The position numbers were made by a program, and so were the translations under genes. Of a stretch of DNA of 64,000 bases, positions 23,330-34,724 are shown piece by piece. A model generated the notes under the pieces. The model was not told where the DNA came from and did not search any database. It was given only the letters and a program-made list of their open reading frames with translations. The DNA is taken from positions 1 through 64,000 of the forward strand of contig JAANYP010000290.1 in the NCBI GenBank assembly GCA_020465985.1. Direction: 5' to 3'. Each line of letters begins with the position of its first letter. Positions within the stretch are counted from its first letter, which is position 1. The DNA is from Centrapalus pauciflorus (lineage: Eukaryota > Streptophyta > Magnoliopsida > Asterales > Asteraceae).

Positions 23330-26045
23330 GAAGTGGATTCCTATGAAGAAAATGGCATCTGACAGTTATCCCTTGTATGGGCGGTGTCACCGCAACGAGT
23401 ACAGCTATTTGTCGGGACTCGTTCCCCGTTGACGGTATACGTCGCATGTTTTTGGGCCTCCCTGCTTGTCGTTATTCATTAATGGCAGATGTAAAATCTG
23501 AAGGTCGGAAGGTATAATCCATTTCGTTCGATTGGGAACTGGGTTTGTGTTGTCATTATACATTGCCGGGTAAGTATATGTCTTGTACCAGTCGATAACC
23601 CATTGACTACAATCGGTAAGCTTTAAGAACCTTGTTGTAGCAATCGCATTGGCGCAAGGGATACCAGACAAGCTGTCATCTCTGATATTCACATGTGCGT
23701 TTTGCTGTATGAACCACATTCACATTTTCATTTTCATCCGTTACACTATACACGTCCCTAGTGATACCCCTGACAGTACATTTAACACTTTTTTTCTTTC
23801 GCTTTTCTATCTTTAGCTCGGCCCACGGTGTGACTTCGTGCTCTACATTTGCTGTATGAAGAAAGGGTAAAATGATTTGTCAGAATAAAGATACCAGATT
23901 TATTACTTTGAGAAGAATGTAAAGGATTTTACCTGGAACTACGGTCCTAGTACCAATCCTGGATGCATGTCCTGAAGAAGTCCTGAAGAACTCGATCAGC
24001 ATCACGATGGGTAGTTTACGTGCATGCCGCGATAATGAATTCATGGACTCGGCACTATTGGAGGTCATCACGTTAAACTTATTCCCAAAGAAATACGTTC
24101 TTGTCCATTTAGATTTGTCTAACTCTTCAAGATACGTGTGTGTACTCTGGTAGATACTGCCCTTAGCCTGGCATACCTCTAGCTGAAATCATCATAGTTA
24201 TAGGCTTTGCAGCATTTCCATAACATGGTTGCTACCCGTTTTGCCTTTTTAAACTTCAGGTTAAGGTTAACCTGCAAATGGCGACAACATAGAACATGAT
24301 GGCTGTCCGGGAAGACCTCCTTAAGTGCTAGCTCAATAGATGCAGCCCTGTCGGAAACAAGTTCTCCCATTTATGAGGCATCCTTTGAGCCTGTTTAAAA
24401 ACCAAGTCCACGAGTCGCCGCTTTCAATTTTCCCAACACCATATGCCAAGGGAAATATATGGTTGTTGGCATCCATACCCACTGCAACTGGGCGAAGGAA
24501 TGTTGAGAAACTATTAAGCTGAAATATAAAAGATAAATTATGTTTTAATTTCAATTGTATGACTTTTTATATAAATTAATGATGAAGGAGATATTTAAGC
24601 ATATTGAAGCTCCAAGTGTGACAAATAACATATCAAAACGGGAGGAATCATCTGTCAAAATCTGTGTGAAAGTACCCGGGTTTGCTAGCTTCAGATTGTG
24701 ATAAAATGCAGGAAGCTCGTAAAAAGAATCAGCATGACCTCCATGTAGTTGTTCTAGTGTGTAAGCTTTGCCTCTCCATGCCTGGGACTAAGTTAAGTTG
24801 CACTTGAAACGTTCATTGAAATCTTTCACGATGTCCCCCCACGGTAGACACGAGCTGGGACTTGAAGTTGGTTCTTCACAATGCTACCAACTACTTTCTT
24901 GTTGGCATTATGCATGTTCGGGTACATCTGTGTTCTCGTTCGTCTACAAGGGTCGTGATTACGAAGCTTGGTTTATCTTTAGACGCATTTTTGCCTTCAG
25001 TTTCCACAAACAACCTTTGCTAGTGCACTTAGCCTCGAACCTAGTCTTGTTAGACGTTGTTGCCTTGAATTGAAATCACTCCTCAAGACACTTTGTTCCC
25101 AGTTTTACTTGTAGCTCCTCTTTACTATCAAAGACTTGGTTTTCATACTGAGGCGGAATTGGCAAAAAAAACCTAAGGATAGTATCAACACCGTATCTTT
25201 TCTTTGGACTCTTCATACCCATACATCTGGGTATCGACGGATCATGACAAAGATCATGTTTAATTTGAGGGAATACCTCGTATACCCAACACTAAATTAA
25301 CAAAATTAACTTATACGTGTTAGCATAAAGTATACAATTACGATTAAAAAAAAAGTAAACATGTCTAACTACGTCATAACATACCTTCAACACCCACACT
25401 AACCCCTGCAACGTATACGTAGGCCTTTTGCCTGTCATGATGCTTTTCTGAACTTGTTCTCTTCGTTTCCCGCTTAAACAATTGTACAAATGGTTGTAAG
25501 TGAAGCTCCACACAGACGACCCCCACGGGAATGCGTTGAACGCCCACAAATCATCAAGTAGGTGGAGAACACCTACCCGGACTTTTAATTTATCTTCACA
25601 CCCCAATAAACCATGGTATAAAATGTACAACAACGATAACCTAACAACATCATCATCACTCAGGCCGCTAAAAGCATCCTCTATCCTCCCCGCTTAACAT
25701 CTTTAACATATAAAGTCCTCCCTACGTGTTTAGGAAATACACGGCTTATCCACTCCGTGCCGGGCATATCATCCCGAAGCTCAACCAACCCAAACCGCAT
25801 ACCCGTCAACAAAGAAAACTCCATTCGACCGAACATCATTTCATTGCCTGACACGTTAAAAAAAAAAAAAAAAAGGGTTCTCCTGCGGGTCTTGATGAGG
25901 CATATGCACTTGGTGACACAAGAGACAATGTACAACAATAGGATGATTTTCATAATCATGCAGATCGAGGAACTGAGCAAAACAACCTGCAAACAATGCG
26001 TTATAACATGTTGGTTTGTCCCTCACCTTCTCCCCCACTTCTACT
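23330..26045 (-). pseudogene. MURA-type MULE transposase with an N-terminal DUF1985-like region
   Basis: Broken gene on the minus strand. From 26045: a DUF1985-like region (GRMEFSLLTGMRFGLVEL near 25830; LLDDLWAFNAFPWGSSVW near 25540; TYTLQGLVWVLK ending near 25387), then a probable intron (about 25386-25293, GTATGTT...TTTAG) and WVYEVFPQIKHD. Next come the MuDR DNA-binding region (FDSKEELQVKLG near 25130; CTSKGCLWKLKAKM near 25020), the MULE catalytic region (VAVGMDANNHIFPLAYG near 24470; LVSDRAASIELALKEVFP near 24360, with the second acidic residue in SDR), the SWIM finger (SGIPCANAIA near 23660) and a CCHC knuckle (CTRCGDTAHTRDNC near 23390). The segment that normally carries the first catalytic Asp (DGTHLKG) is absent just before VAVGMD. 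A 16-A tract (plus strand, near 25859), an in-frame TGA near 25072 and several frameshifts break the frame. Confidence 0.85.
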
Positions 26046-26099
26046 TTGCATCTGCAACTAAGGCCGGCGTGATAGATACCCTATCAATGTATTAGGGTC

Positions 26100-27160
26100 A
26101 ATTATTAAAAAGAGAAATAACTTTATGCATTTTTAGCATATATAGTAACATTATTTATTCTTTAGCGTTAATAGTATTAATTTTTAAATCTTTTATCACT
26201 TATAACAAAAAAGGCAAATGACCGAAAATAGTAACATGTTTTCACATTTTTATCATTAATAGTAACAATATTTATTTTTAATCATTAATAGTAACAATTT
26301 TTTATTTTTCTATCAATAATAGTAATGGGTGACATGTAAACTTGTTTAGCAGGTCACCAACTTTTCAGTTATCAAAAATAGTGACATCTTTTCAGATTTT
26401 TATCAATAATAGTAACATATCAAATTAAGGATACAAAATACAAAAGTTGATTTTATTCATATGAAAAATACAAAAGTTGATGTTATTAGTGATAAAAAAA
26501 AATAATGTTGTTAAAAATGATTAAAAAAAAAAAAAGTTGTTATTATATTTAAAATTAAATTTACATATTTCTAAACAATTTCTAACAAATTTATAAAGCA
26601 TAGTAAACAAGTTTCAAAATTTAATTGAACCTAAGTTTTGAAAATAGGAAATATGGTAGACTCGCCGAGTCGAGTATTGTGACTTGACGAGTCATTCATT
26701 TCGGATGACCAGCAATGCGGATGTCTAGGGTCTGGATTTCGTGTGATTGGCCCGGATTTCGGGTGACTATGGCCCGAATTTCGGGTGCTTGGCCCGAATT
26801 TCGGGTGTCCCTGATGCGAACTATGCGAACTATGTTTGGCTACTGGTGCGACTCAAGTTAATGTTGACATACGAGCGTATGTCAGTCTAACATGCTACCC
26901 TATTTCTAACAATTTCTTGTGATGGATTCAATAGTTTGATAATCAATAAGCTATTTAACAAATAATTTATTAAACTTACACATTTCTAAACAATTTCTAA
27001 CATACTTACACATTTCTAAACACTTTCTTACCCTATCTATATATATTTAAAAATTACATTTTTATAGACTTAAATAACTTAATAAACAATTTTGAGATAT
27101 TTAAGCATTATTAACAAAATGATAATCATTTTTAAATACATAGAGTTCAAAATTGTTACC
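26100..27160. other. AT-rich MULE interior with short repeats
   Basis: No gene. ATAGTAAC words recur from 26150 to 26420. At 26728-26806 there are three or four tandem copies of a 23-bp unit built on GGCCCGAATTTCGGGTG, a near-perfect palindrome. Confidence 0.6.
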
Positions 27161-27506
27161 TTGTTATCCATTCTTTCTCAAAGAAACAAAATCAACGAAG
27201 GAAGGTAGATGGAGAGCAAATTTCTTCTTTCTTTTTTCAACAACAAATATACAAATGGAGGAAACAAATACACAAAGATGTTCTTTTTCTTCATTTTTTT
27301 GATTTGACAACACAATGACATGGGAGCTAATTTCAAGATTTGACAACACATTAATTAAATTTATATTTCACGACAAATTAAGGATTCTTTCACCTCAAAA
27401 TCCGCACATCGTACCTCTTTCACGACATACTGAAGATATTTTCACGGCAAATTTAGATTTTTTCACGACAAATTTTATACTTTACACGACATTTTCTTAT
27501 GACGTG

Positions 27507-28188
27507 TAGGGGTGTTCATGGTAGGTTAACCGAACCGAAATCGCATTTCGGATGGTTAACCGGAGATACCGGTTCGAGAATTTCGTGAACCTAAACATAA
27601 ACCTAAAAAGCCGGTCGGTTAACCGGTTTTTACGGTTCGGTTATTCGGTTAACCGATTAACCATTTTTTATTTATTTAATTAATTTTTAAATTAAAAAAC
27701 TTCAACAATTAGTTTCTAAAAACTTTAAATGTCTAAAATAATAAAAACGAGTAATAAAACTATAAATTATCTATATAGTATCTTTAAAAGATTGAACATT
27801 ATCATTAAAAATCTAATAGAAACAAAAAAATTATTTTATAATCTTTCTAAATTAAATTGTTTAAGTGTACATTTTAGTTATTTAGAATTTAACATTTAAT
27901 GTAGACTAATAAATAAGTTATAGTTTTAAATTATTGTTTGGGATAAATGTTAATATTTATAGGCATAAAATTTAAAAATATGTAAAATTAAATTTATTTC
28001 AGTTTTTCGGTTAACCGTCCGTCATCGAAATCGTGAACCTAAACCGAAACCGAAACTGAATATTTTTTCCGGTTCGGTTAACCAAAACGAAAATAATAGA
28101 AAAACCGGTTCGGTTAACCTTAAAATCGGAACGCTTTTTCGGTCTTTTGTATCGGTTTTTCGGTTTCGGAATTTTTTGAACACCCCTA
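27507..28188. mobile_element. hAT-type MITE, 682 bp, nested in the MULE
   Basis: Terminal inverted repeats TAGGGGTGTTC / GAACACCCCTA are perfect over 11 bases and continue into GGTTCGGTTAACC-rich arms. The target duplication ATGACGTG is an exact 8 bp (27499-27506 and 28189-28196), the size expected for hAT. It carries no transposase. It interrupts the MULE's right subterminal repeat array, so it arrived later. Confidence 0.9.
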
Positions 28189-28448
28189 ATGACGTGTATC
28201 ATCCGTACTTTTTTCACTACAAAGTAAGAATTTTTTCACGGCATATTTTAGATTTTTCACGACAAAATCAGATTTTTTTCACGACATTTTCTTACGATGG
28301 CACGTTTCACGACATTTTTATATATTTTCACGACATTTTTAAATAATTTCACGACAAATGCTTGCTTATTTGGTAAAAATCTTAAAAGTTACTCAAATTG
28401 GCTTAGATACCCAAAATTTTGCTCAAATTGGTAATTGCCTTTTCAAAA

Positions 28449-30093
28449 TACCTTCTGCCCTGTCCAGCAAGAAAAATCATTAAATCTTTTTGTTCTCCGT
28501 TTTTCTTTTAAACATCAATATTAACTTCATCATTTTAAACTGCACATATATGTATTAACTTGTGTGATATCTTTTCCACAAAATCAAAATGCCAAACAAA
28601 TGAAGATCATTCAAACAATACATACCCAGGTTTGATATTTTCATTTTAATTCATCCCAAAAAACTGTTTTAGAATATTTTTTTACCATTTTCCTTTTTTA
28701 TTTTCAAGCCAGTAAATGAAAGCACAAAGCATAAAGCAATGTCGCCTCAAGAACAACTTTCTCTAAAACCGTTGGTAGTGATTTCAAAACACTTTCTTAA
28801 AATTATTCTCTTATGTGGACGACATGTTTGAAGTTATACTACATTTTGGGTTTTTTCTGAGCATCAAATATGGTAAGAATTTTTTCCAGATTATCAGGAT
28901 TCTTATTTATTTCTTAATGAAGTCAATCTATTAAGCTCCAACTATGTGAACTGAGAGGTAAAATTAAATTATTATATTATATATACTTTAGTACAAGTTT
29001 ACAACTAATAAATAATTACAATCAATCACAGTTATATCATGTTTTGGTGTAAGTTACATCAACTTCATACTTATTTCCATGACACTGGTAACAGTCAAGT
29101 TGAGAATGACGCTAAATCCGAAGATAATGTTGTGCAAAAACATGATGTTCTAGAGAATAAGATACAAAATAATATGATCCATTTTTTTTCCGATTTCCAA
29201 TTGTGTCAAATATCACATTTATATCATCTACTTCTCCATGAAACTTTGAGAATTTTTCGTCGATAAAAGCGATTTCACAAGAGCACTTGCTATAGACTTC
29301 ACGAAAAAGTACCACTTATATTTCACATTCATGTATGCAATGTTTTAGTAACCATATATTTAATGGCTACCTAACACAAAGAATGCAGTCATGCCTAGCA
29401 GAAACAACATAGAAGAATATTAAAAAGAATAGGGATACCAACCGGAATTATCATAAGAATCCTGAATTGTAATTCTCTCCATTTAGGGGAGAAATGGTGA
29501 GAATTGCATCAGAAAAAATCATATTATTATAGTTTTGTCGTTTTAGTTACCATTTTAGTTAGGGTTAATAAAAAAATTCATCATGTTTTACGGATTCTTA
29601 CTTTGATTTCATTATTTTAATCATTATATAACAACCGGAACTTTAAACATGATAATTAATAACAATAAAGCTTTTAATAAAATAAAAATATTAATGATAA
29701 TAGAATCTTAATAATTGTTATTAAAGATTTATAAAGCAGTAGTTTGTTTATGCAGCATAGCAAATGGAAAATAGATTAATCTGTTGATTCTAAGAATTCC
29801 AGATTAATCCCTATTAATAGTTTGTTGATTACGTAGAATGCTAAACAATTAGGCTTCAAACAACCGACTGGAATTCGGAAATTTGGAGAATGAAAAAAGT
29901 TTTCTTGATAATTTGTTTTCTTACAATACTTCAACATATCTTAAATAGAAATAGAAAACTAAAAACGGGTCAAAAACCCAACGGGTCAACCCAGTCAACC
30001 AAAAGAAAAAAACCCAAAAACTCATACCTTTCAATCCGGGTCGATCGAATTTGGGCCAAACGGTTGGGCAAACCGCCTACGGCACAAAACAAC

Positions 30094-30129
<36 letters not shown>

Positions 30130-30749
30130 ATTCAAACTGTTATGGATGTTTTGATTGCATTAATTAAATAACACATAGAATGGATCAAATTCTTAAACTT
30201 TATCTCATGTAACTACTAACTATGACCGCAAATACAGTATATTTTGTTATTCTATCTAGCCTCCACCAAACAAAAGATGAGTTAACTATCCAGATTAACA
30301 TCAGATTACAATACTACCACATCATATATGTATTGGAACTGCATATATATATGACTATCAACCTATTTAATCTTCATCACTATGATCATCTGTGTCTGTA
30401 AACTATATGTAATTTATCTCAGCAGAATTATATTCCCTGCATTTATGCCTTTCAACATGTTTCACAAAAACCAATTTTTTAATTAGTTCGTGCCCTGCAA
30501 CCAGCAATTTCTTCATTAGTTTACTCACCTGCATGTTTTATTATAGCTGTTACAACAAATGGACGACCATGGTGGCATTATCTGCCAGAGGTGCAGCTAT
30601 CCCTTTTTGGACGATGAAAGCAGAAACTATACATATTTCTTTAATATTTATAGTATATCAAATTGTATTGATTGATAAACTATGTAGTTGCAATCGCTAT
30701 GCCCCTGTCAACAACATTGACTACATAGTGTTCACACTAACATATATGT
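28449..30749. other. Intergenic, no gene seen
   Basis: AT-rich, with no frame I would defend. It includes a (TA)n(TG)n microsatellite at about 30093-30130 and a run of TTAATAAT-type words at 29640-29720. Confidence 0.6.
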
Positions 30750-31379
30750 CGCTACTAGAAAACCGACGGAATTTCCGACGGAAAAAATCCCTCGGTATTA
30801 CCGACGGGTTACCGACAAATTTCTGACGATTGTGTTAATGCAAATTACCGAAGGATTACCGAGGGTATACCGACGGAAAAAATCCCTCGCTATTTCGTCG
30901 CTAATACCGAACGTTTACCGAGGGATTACTAACGGATAAATTTCTTGTCGGTAATCCATCGGTAAACACGTCTCTCGGTAATCCATCGGTAACATTCCCT
31001 CGGTAAGCACTCGGAAATCCCTCAGTAAAATATTCGTCGGTAATCCCTCGAAAACATTCCATCGGTATGCCCTAGGTATGTCTTTTGTCGGTAATCCCTC
31101 GGTAATTCCGTCAGTAATTCCTCGGTAATCCCTCAGAAACATTGTGTTTACCATTTTCAAAAAAATAGATCATTAAATATGAATACAATTCAAATACACA
31201 CGTACGCCATATACATGTTAGAACCGAAGATATAAATTAGTTGTATTTGTTGATATTAATAAGTAATGAGTTACTTTTTTAACAAATAATATATATGTAC
31301 ATAATCCATATATATAATCGACTATAACATTAAATGAACAATAACTACTTGTTACGATTTAAAAAGTCATTTATGTTAT

Positions 31380-31850
31380 GACATTAATCAAAAAGTACTT
31401 GTGAATGTCAAATATGGCTCATGATAACTTATTATAAACTGATAAGAACAACTAATGTTAGTTAATGTAAATGTAACCCATTATAACTTGTTATAACCTA
31501 TATGACCAATAAGTATTTGTTGATGTCCTATATGGTCCATTTATAACAGGTTATATGACATAATAGGAATAACTATAGCATTTGTGAAGGCCCAACAAGG
31601 CTTATTACAACCTGATATTAACTCTTATGTTTGTTAAGGTTCAACATGTTTCATTAAAATAAACAATACCTATTATAACTTTGTTACGAATTTAAATGAA
31701 CAATTAGTAGTTGTCAAGGCCCAACATGACTCGTTATAATATGTTATGACCTAAATTAATTGTTAAGGCCCAATATGATTCATTGTAACATGATGGTAAC
31801 AACTAATGTTTGTTAAGATACAACATGATCCATTATAATATAATCGATTA
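31380..31850. repeat. Degenerate minisatellite, about 65-80 bp unit
   Basis: Loose tandem copies built on AATGTTTGTTAAGGCCCAAC, then ATGATTCATTATAA, then a short spacer. About six copies are visible, with unit length varying between copies. Confidence 0.6.
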
Positions 31851-32519
31851 GTCATCATCCCTTCGAAGATTGTAGTCTGTATTTGAATATTTCAAAATAT
31901 CGTAATCCTAACAAATTCCCAAAGACCCACATTTCACTCGGTAATCCTATATCATGTATACTGTCTAGGGTTCACGCATAACAAATGCCCGATTTGAATA
32001 TTTCAAAATATCGTAATCATAATAACACAATCCGTTCCATAAGAATGAACTTAAATTAGGAAGTCGATAGAACTTAGCTAAGTTAATTGGTCTTCTAGGT
32101 ATCCAGTCTCACTATTTTAATGCATACTTTAGCATTTAATAATTATTAAGTTTGGTTTGCAATTATCGTTTGTTCAACTTAAAATGTTTCTTTGATAAGT
32201 GAACCTTATTTTATTAATAAATCGTTAATATATTTTTATTCCATTTTGGGGTTATGGTCTAAATTAATCTAATTAAATGAGTATATATATTTCTAAAATG
32301 TTAATAAATCCCTCGCTATTTCGTCGGTAATCTGTCGGTAAACACATCTCTCGGTAATCCGTCGGTAACATTCCCTCGGTAAGCACTCTGAAATCCGAAA
32401 ACATCTCTCGGTAATCCCTCGAAAACATTTCGTCGGTATGCCCTCGGTATGTTTTCAGTAGAGGATTAATGGCGATATAGGTGCCTGATTGATCAACAAA
32501 CATCTAAAATTATTATATT

Positions 32520-32880
32520 GTCAAGGCCGAAGGCCTATTGTCCGGCTTTTCTCGACAAAACAGAAAGGACAGCATGAACCGAAACATTACATAAATCTCA
32601 GACTTTTGATTTCAAAATTGGAATTAAACTCTCAAAAAGTTTTTATAATCAATTAAACACATAAGAATTACATGCATAAGTTTTATTTCATCTTTGTTGT
32701 ACTAAACCATTTCCAATTTTGTGTTTTGAAAGCTTTTGAACTCATTCGACTTCCAGGAACCGTAGGTTCCCAAAACACACAACAACACATTTTAGATAGT
32801 AAACTTTACCTTCAAATCTTGTAGATTCTTGATGTTTGATGCTTGCTTATGGATTCTTGCTTGACTCTATGATTTTTTAT
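32520..32880 (-). repeat. Possible minus-strand fragment of the TGTAACAACC LTR family
   Basis: On the minus strand, CTACAAGATTTGAAGGTAAA (near 32825) matches the leader of the solo LTR at 53774 (CTACAAGATTTGAGGTAAAA). ACGGTTCCTGGAAG matches ACGGCTCCTGGAGG in the LTR at 11488. Further left is a GGCCGAAGGCC palindrome like the one at 12170. Boundaries are unclear. Confidence 0.4.
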
Positions 32881-33454
32881 GCAATTTTTATGATGACTTG
32901 TGATGAACCGTGGCTGAGAGAGAGAGAGAGTAGAGAATTTGATTTCTTTTGTAATGTTAACAATGAGAGCAGAGATTTGGAGGGTTTTATAATTGATGTA
33001 GATTGTTTTAATTTTGTTGATGATTATTTAATTTACACTTGGAGGTATTTATCTTTTCTTTGTATAGTTTTGTTGATAATCTTTGACTAATTTAATGTTA
33101 TATTTTGGTATTAATAGAAGCACACATGTGAAAATATTGGATGCTTCATTCTGCTAAAATCAAGGCTGCAAAAATCTAAGTAAGTTGGTTAGCTTTATTT
33201 TTAGCTCAGCTCCATCATAACTGATCGCCTTATGTTTTTTTACAATCAAGGCTGCAAAAAAATTGGATGCTTAATTCTCCTACATTAATTGCATACAACG
33301 TCTATATACTGTTAAAATCGTTGTTTAGGATTGGGTTACTTGCAATTGTGTAGAAGTATTGGAACTATCTAGATTATAATTGATGTTTCATTTCAAGTAT
33401 TTCAATGGTAGCCATTTTATCTATGTTTATTATTTATAGGTTTAATGCTTGTTG

Positions 33455-33645
33455 GCAGAAAAAATAAAGAAATTGAAGCACGCATGGAAGATTAAAAGAA
33501 GGAGATGGAGCTTGATATGGAGGCACATTTGGAAGATCAGAAAAGGGAAATAGAGAAACGCTTTAAAGCGTTAAATGATGTGTTGCTAGCTAACTTAACA
33601 TCAATTTCATCACGTCCCTCTCAATCGAAATTGTTGTTTGATTAA
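33455..33645 (+). pseudogene. Transposase C-terminal coiled-coil relic in CACTA block
   Basis: One frame reads NKEIEARMED, a stop, then KKEMELDMEAHLEDQKREIE and KRFKALNDVLLANL, ending at TAA 33643-33645. The charged heptads resemble the C-terminal coiled coil of Ptta/En/Spm transposase proteins. The internal TAA (near 33495) shows decay. It supports an autonomous CACTA ancestor. Confidence 0.5.
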
Positions 33646-34575
33646 ACGCATTTAGGATGTTTGGTTGATTTTTGTTGACGATGTTGTCGAATTCTACATT
33701 TGAATATTGTTATGATACAACTATACAAGTATGTTAATGGCATCGGAATGTTACCGATGAATTCTATTAAATTAGAATGTTAATTATTAATTTTGATTTT
33801 GTAATAGTATTGGATTACTGGATTATTACAGTTATTGATTAAAAAATACAGGAAATATTAAAAAAAAAAAAAAAAAACAGGTAATGCTTTTTATTTCCAG
33901 AATAAAGTTTCCCTCGGTATTCCCTCGAAAATTCGTCAGTAAGCCCTCCGAAAGCCCTCAGTATTTCGTCAGTAAATAACCTCGGTAAACCGTCGGTAAT
34001 TGTGTCCCTCGCTAATCCGTATGTAATATTGTTCCTCGCTAATCCGTCGGTAATATTGTCCCTCGGCAAACCATCGGTAATATTGTCCCTCGCTAATCTG
34101 TCGGTAAATTCTGTCGGTGTTCCGTCGGTAAATATACCCTCGGTAAACTGTCGGTAAATTATTTCTGTCGGTAAATCCGTCGGTATTTCTTGTTACCCAC
34201 CAAATATTTGTAATCGATACCGGTCCTCGGCAAACCGTCGGTAAATTACGTTACCGAGGGATTACCGAGGGATTCGTCCCTCGGTAATAACATATTTTCT
34301 AGTAGTGTCTATTAGTGAGAGTATTAAACCAAAATACATATTTGTATATTAAATTAAATGTTGTAAATTCAATACTAAAACTTATTCATGGCGTATATCG
34401 CCAATTACTGCATCAACTCATACAGTATCCGAGACTACTTAATTAAACCTCTCAAATACACAAATTGAAAGCATTTACGTATCTTAATCCCCCAATAAAA
34501 ATTTATGTAATCAAAGTAAAAACCCTCATCGCCTACATCCTTTACAAATTTATTCACACATAGATTGAGTTAAAA

Positions 34576-34724
34576 CTAATGAGGAATCGCTACAATTGAT
34601 GAATCCTCAGTAACGACTATCTCTTTCCTCTTTGGCTTTCGATTATCAATTGAATCGTCCTCATCAGTCATAGGATCTCCAACAAGACTGCCCTTCAACA
34701 CGTTAGTCACATCATCTGTTGATT
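34576..34724 (-). pseudogene. C-terminal coding fragment with a basic patch, cut by an LTR
   Basis: On the minus strand a frame is open from the LTR boundary at 34724 to TAG at 34576-34578, about 49 codons: acidic (DPMTDEDDSIDN), then NRKPKRKEIVV, possibly a nuclear localisation signal, then a short tail. Composition looks coding. The upstream part is lost where the LTR at 34725 begins. I do not recognise the family; a replication-protein-A-like tail is one thought, unproven. Confidence 0.35.

Larger units (their letters stand above)
22701..28439. mobile_element. Mutator-like element (MULE), 5.7 kb
   Basis: The ends match in inverted orientation over roughly 90 bases: both contain TTACCAATTTGAGC and TTTGAG(C/T)A-ACTTTT blocks and start GG. 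The flanks carry a 9-bp target duplication, CTTTCAAAA (22692-22700) and TTTTCAAAA (28440-28448), 8 of 9 matching; 9 bp is the usual Mutator size. Both subterminal regions are arrays of a GTCGTGAAATTTTT word, facing opposite ways (22790-22945; 27366-27505 and 28190-28360). A minus-strand transposase gene fills 26045-23330, and a hAT MITE is inserted at 27507-28188. Confidence 0.82.
30750..34307. mobile_element. CACTA-derived block, about 3.6 kb
   Basis: The left end reads CGCTACTAGAAAAC and the right end, reversed, CACTACTAGAAAAT. Both run into dense copies of ACCGACGG/ACCGAGGG words, typical of CACTA subterminal regions. The possible 3-bp duplication TGT (30747) / TCT (34308) has one mismatch. 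The subterminal words recur at 30760-31140, 32300-32465 and 33900-34290, and an inner CCTCTACTGAAAAC end occurs near 32466, so more than one insertion or rearrangement is likely. A transposase relic lies at 33455-33645. Confidence 0.7.
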
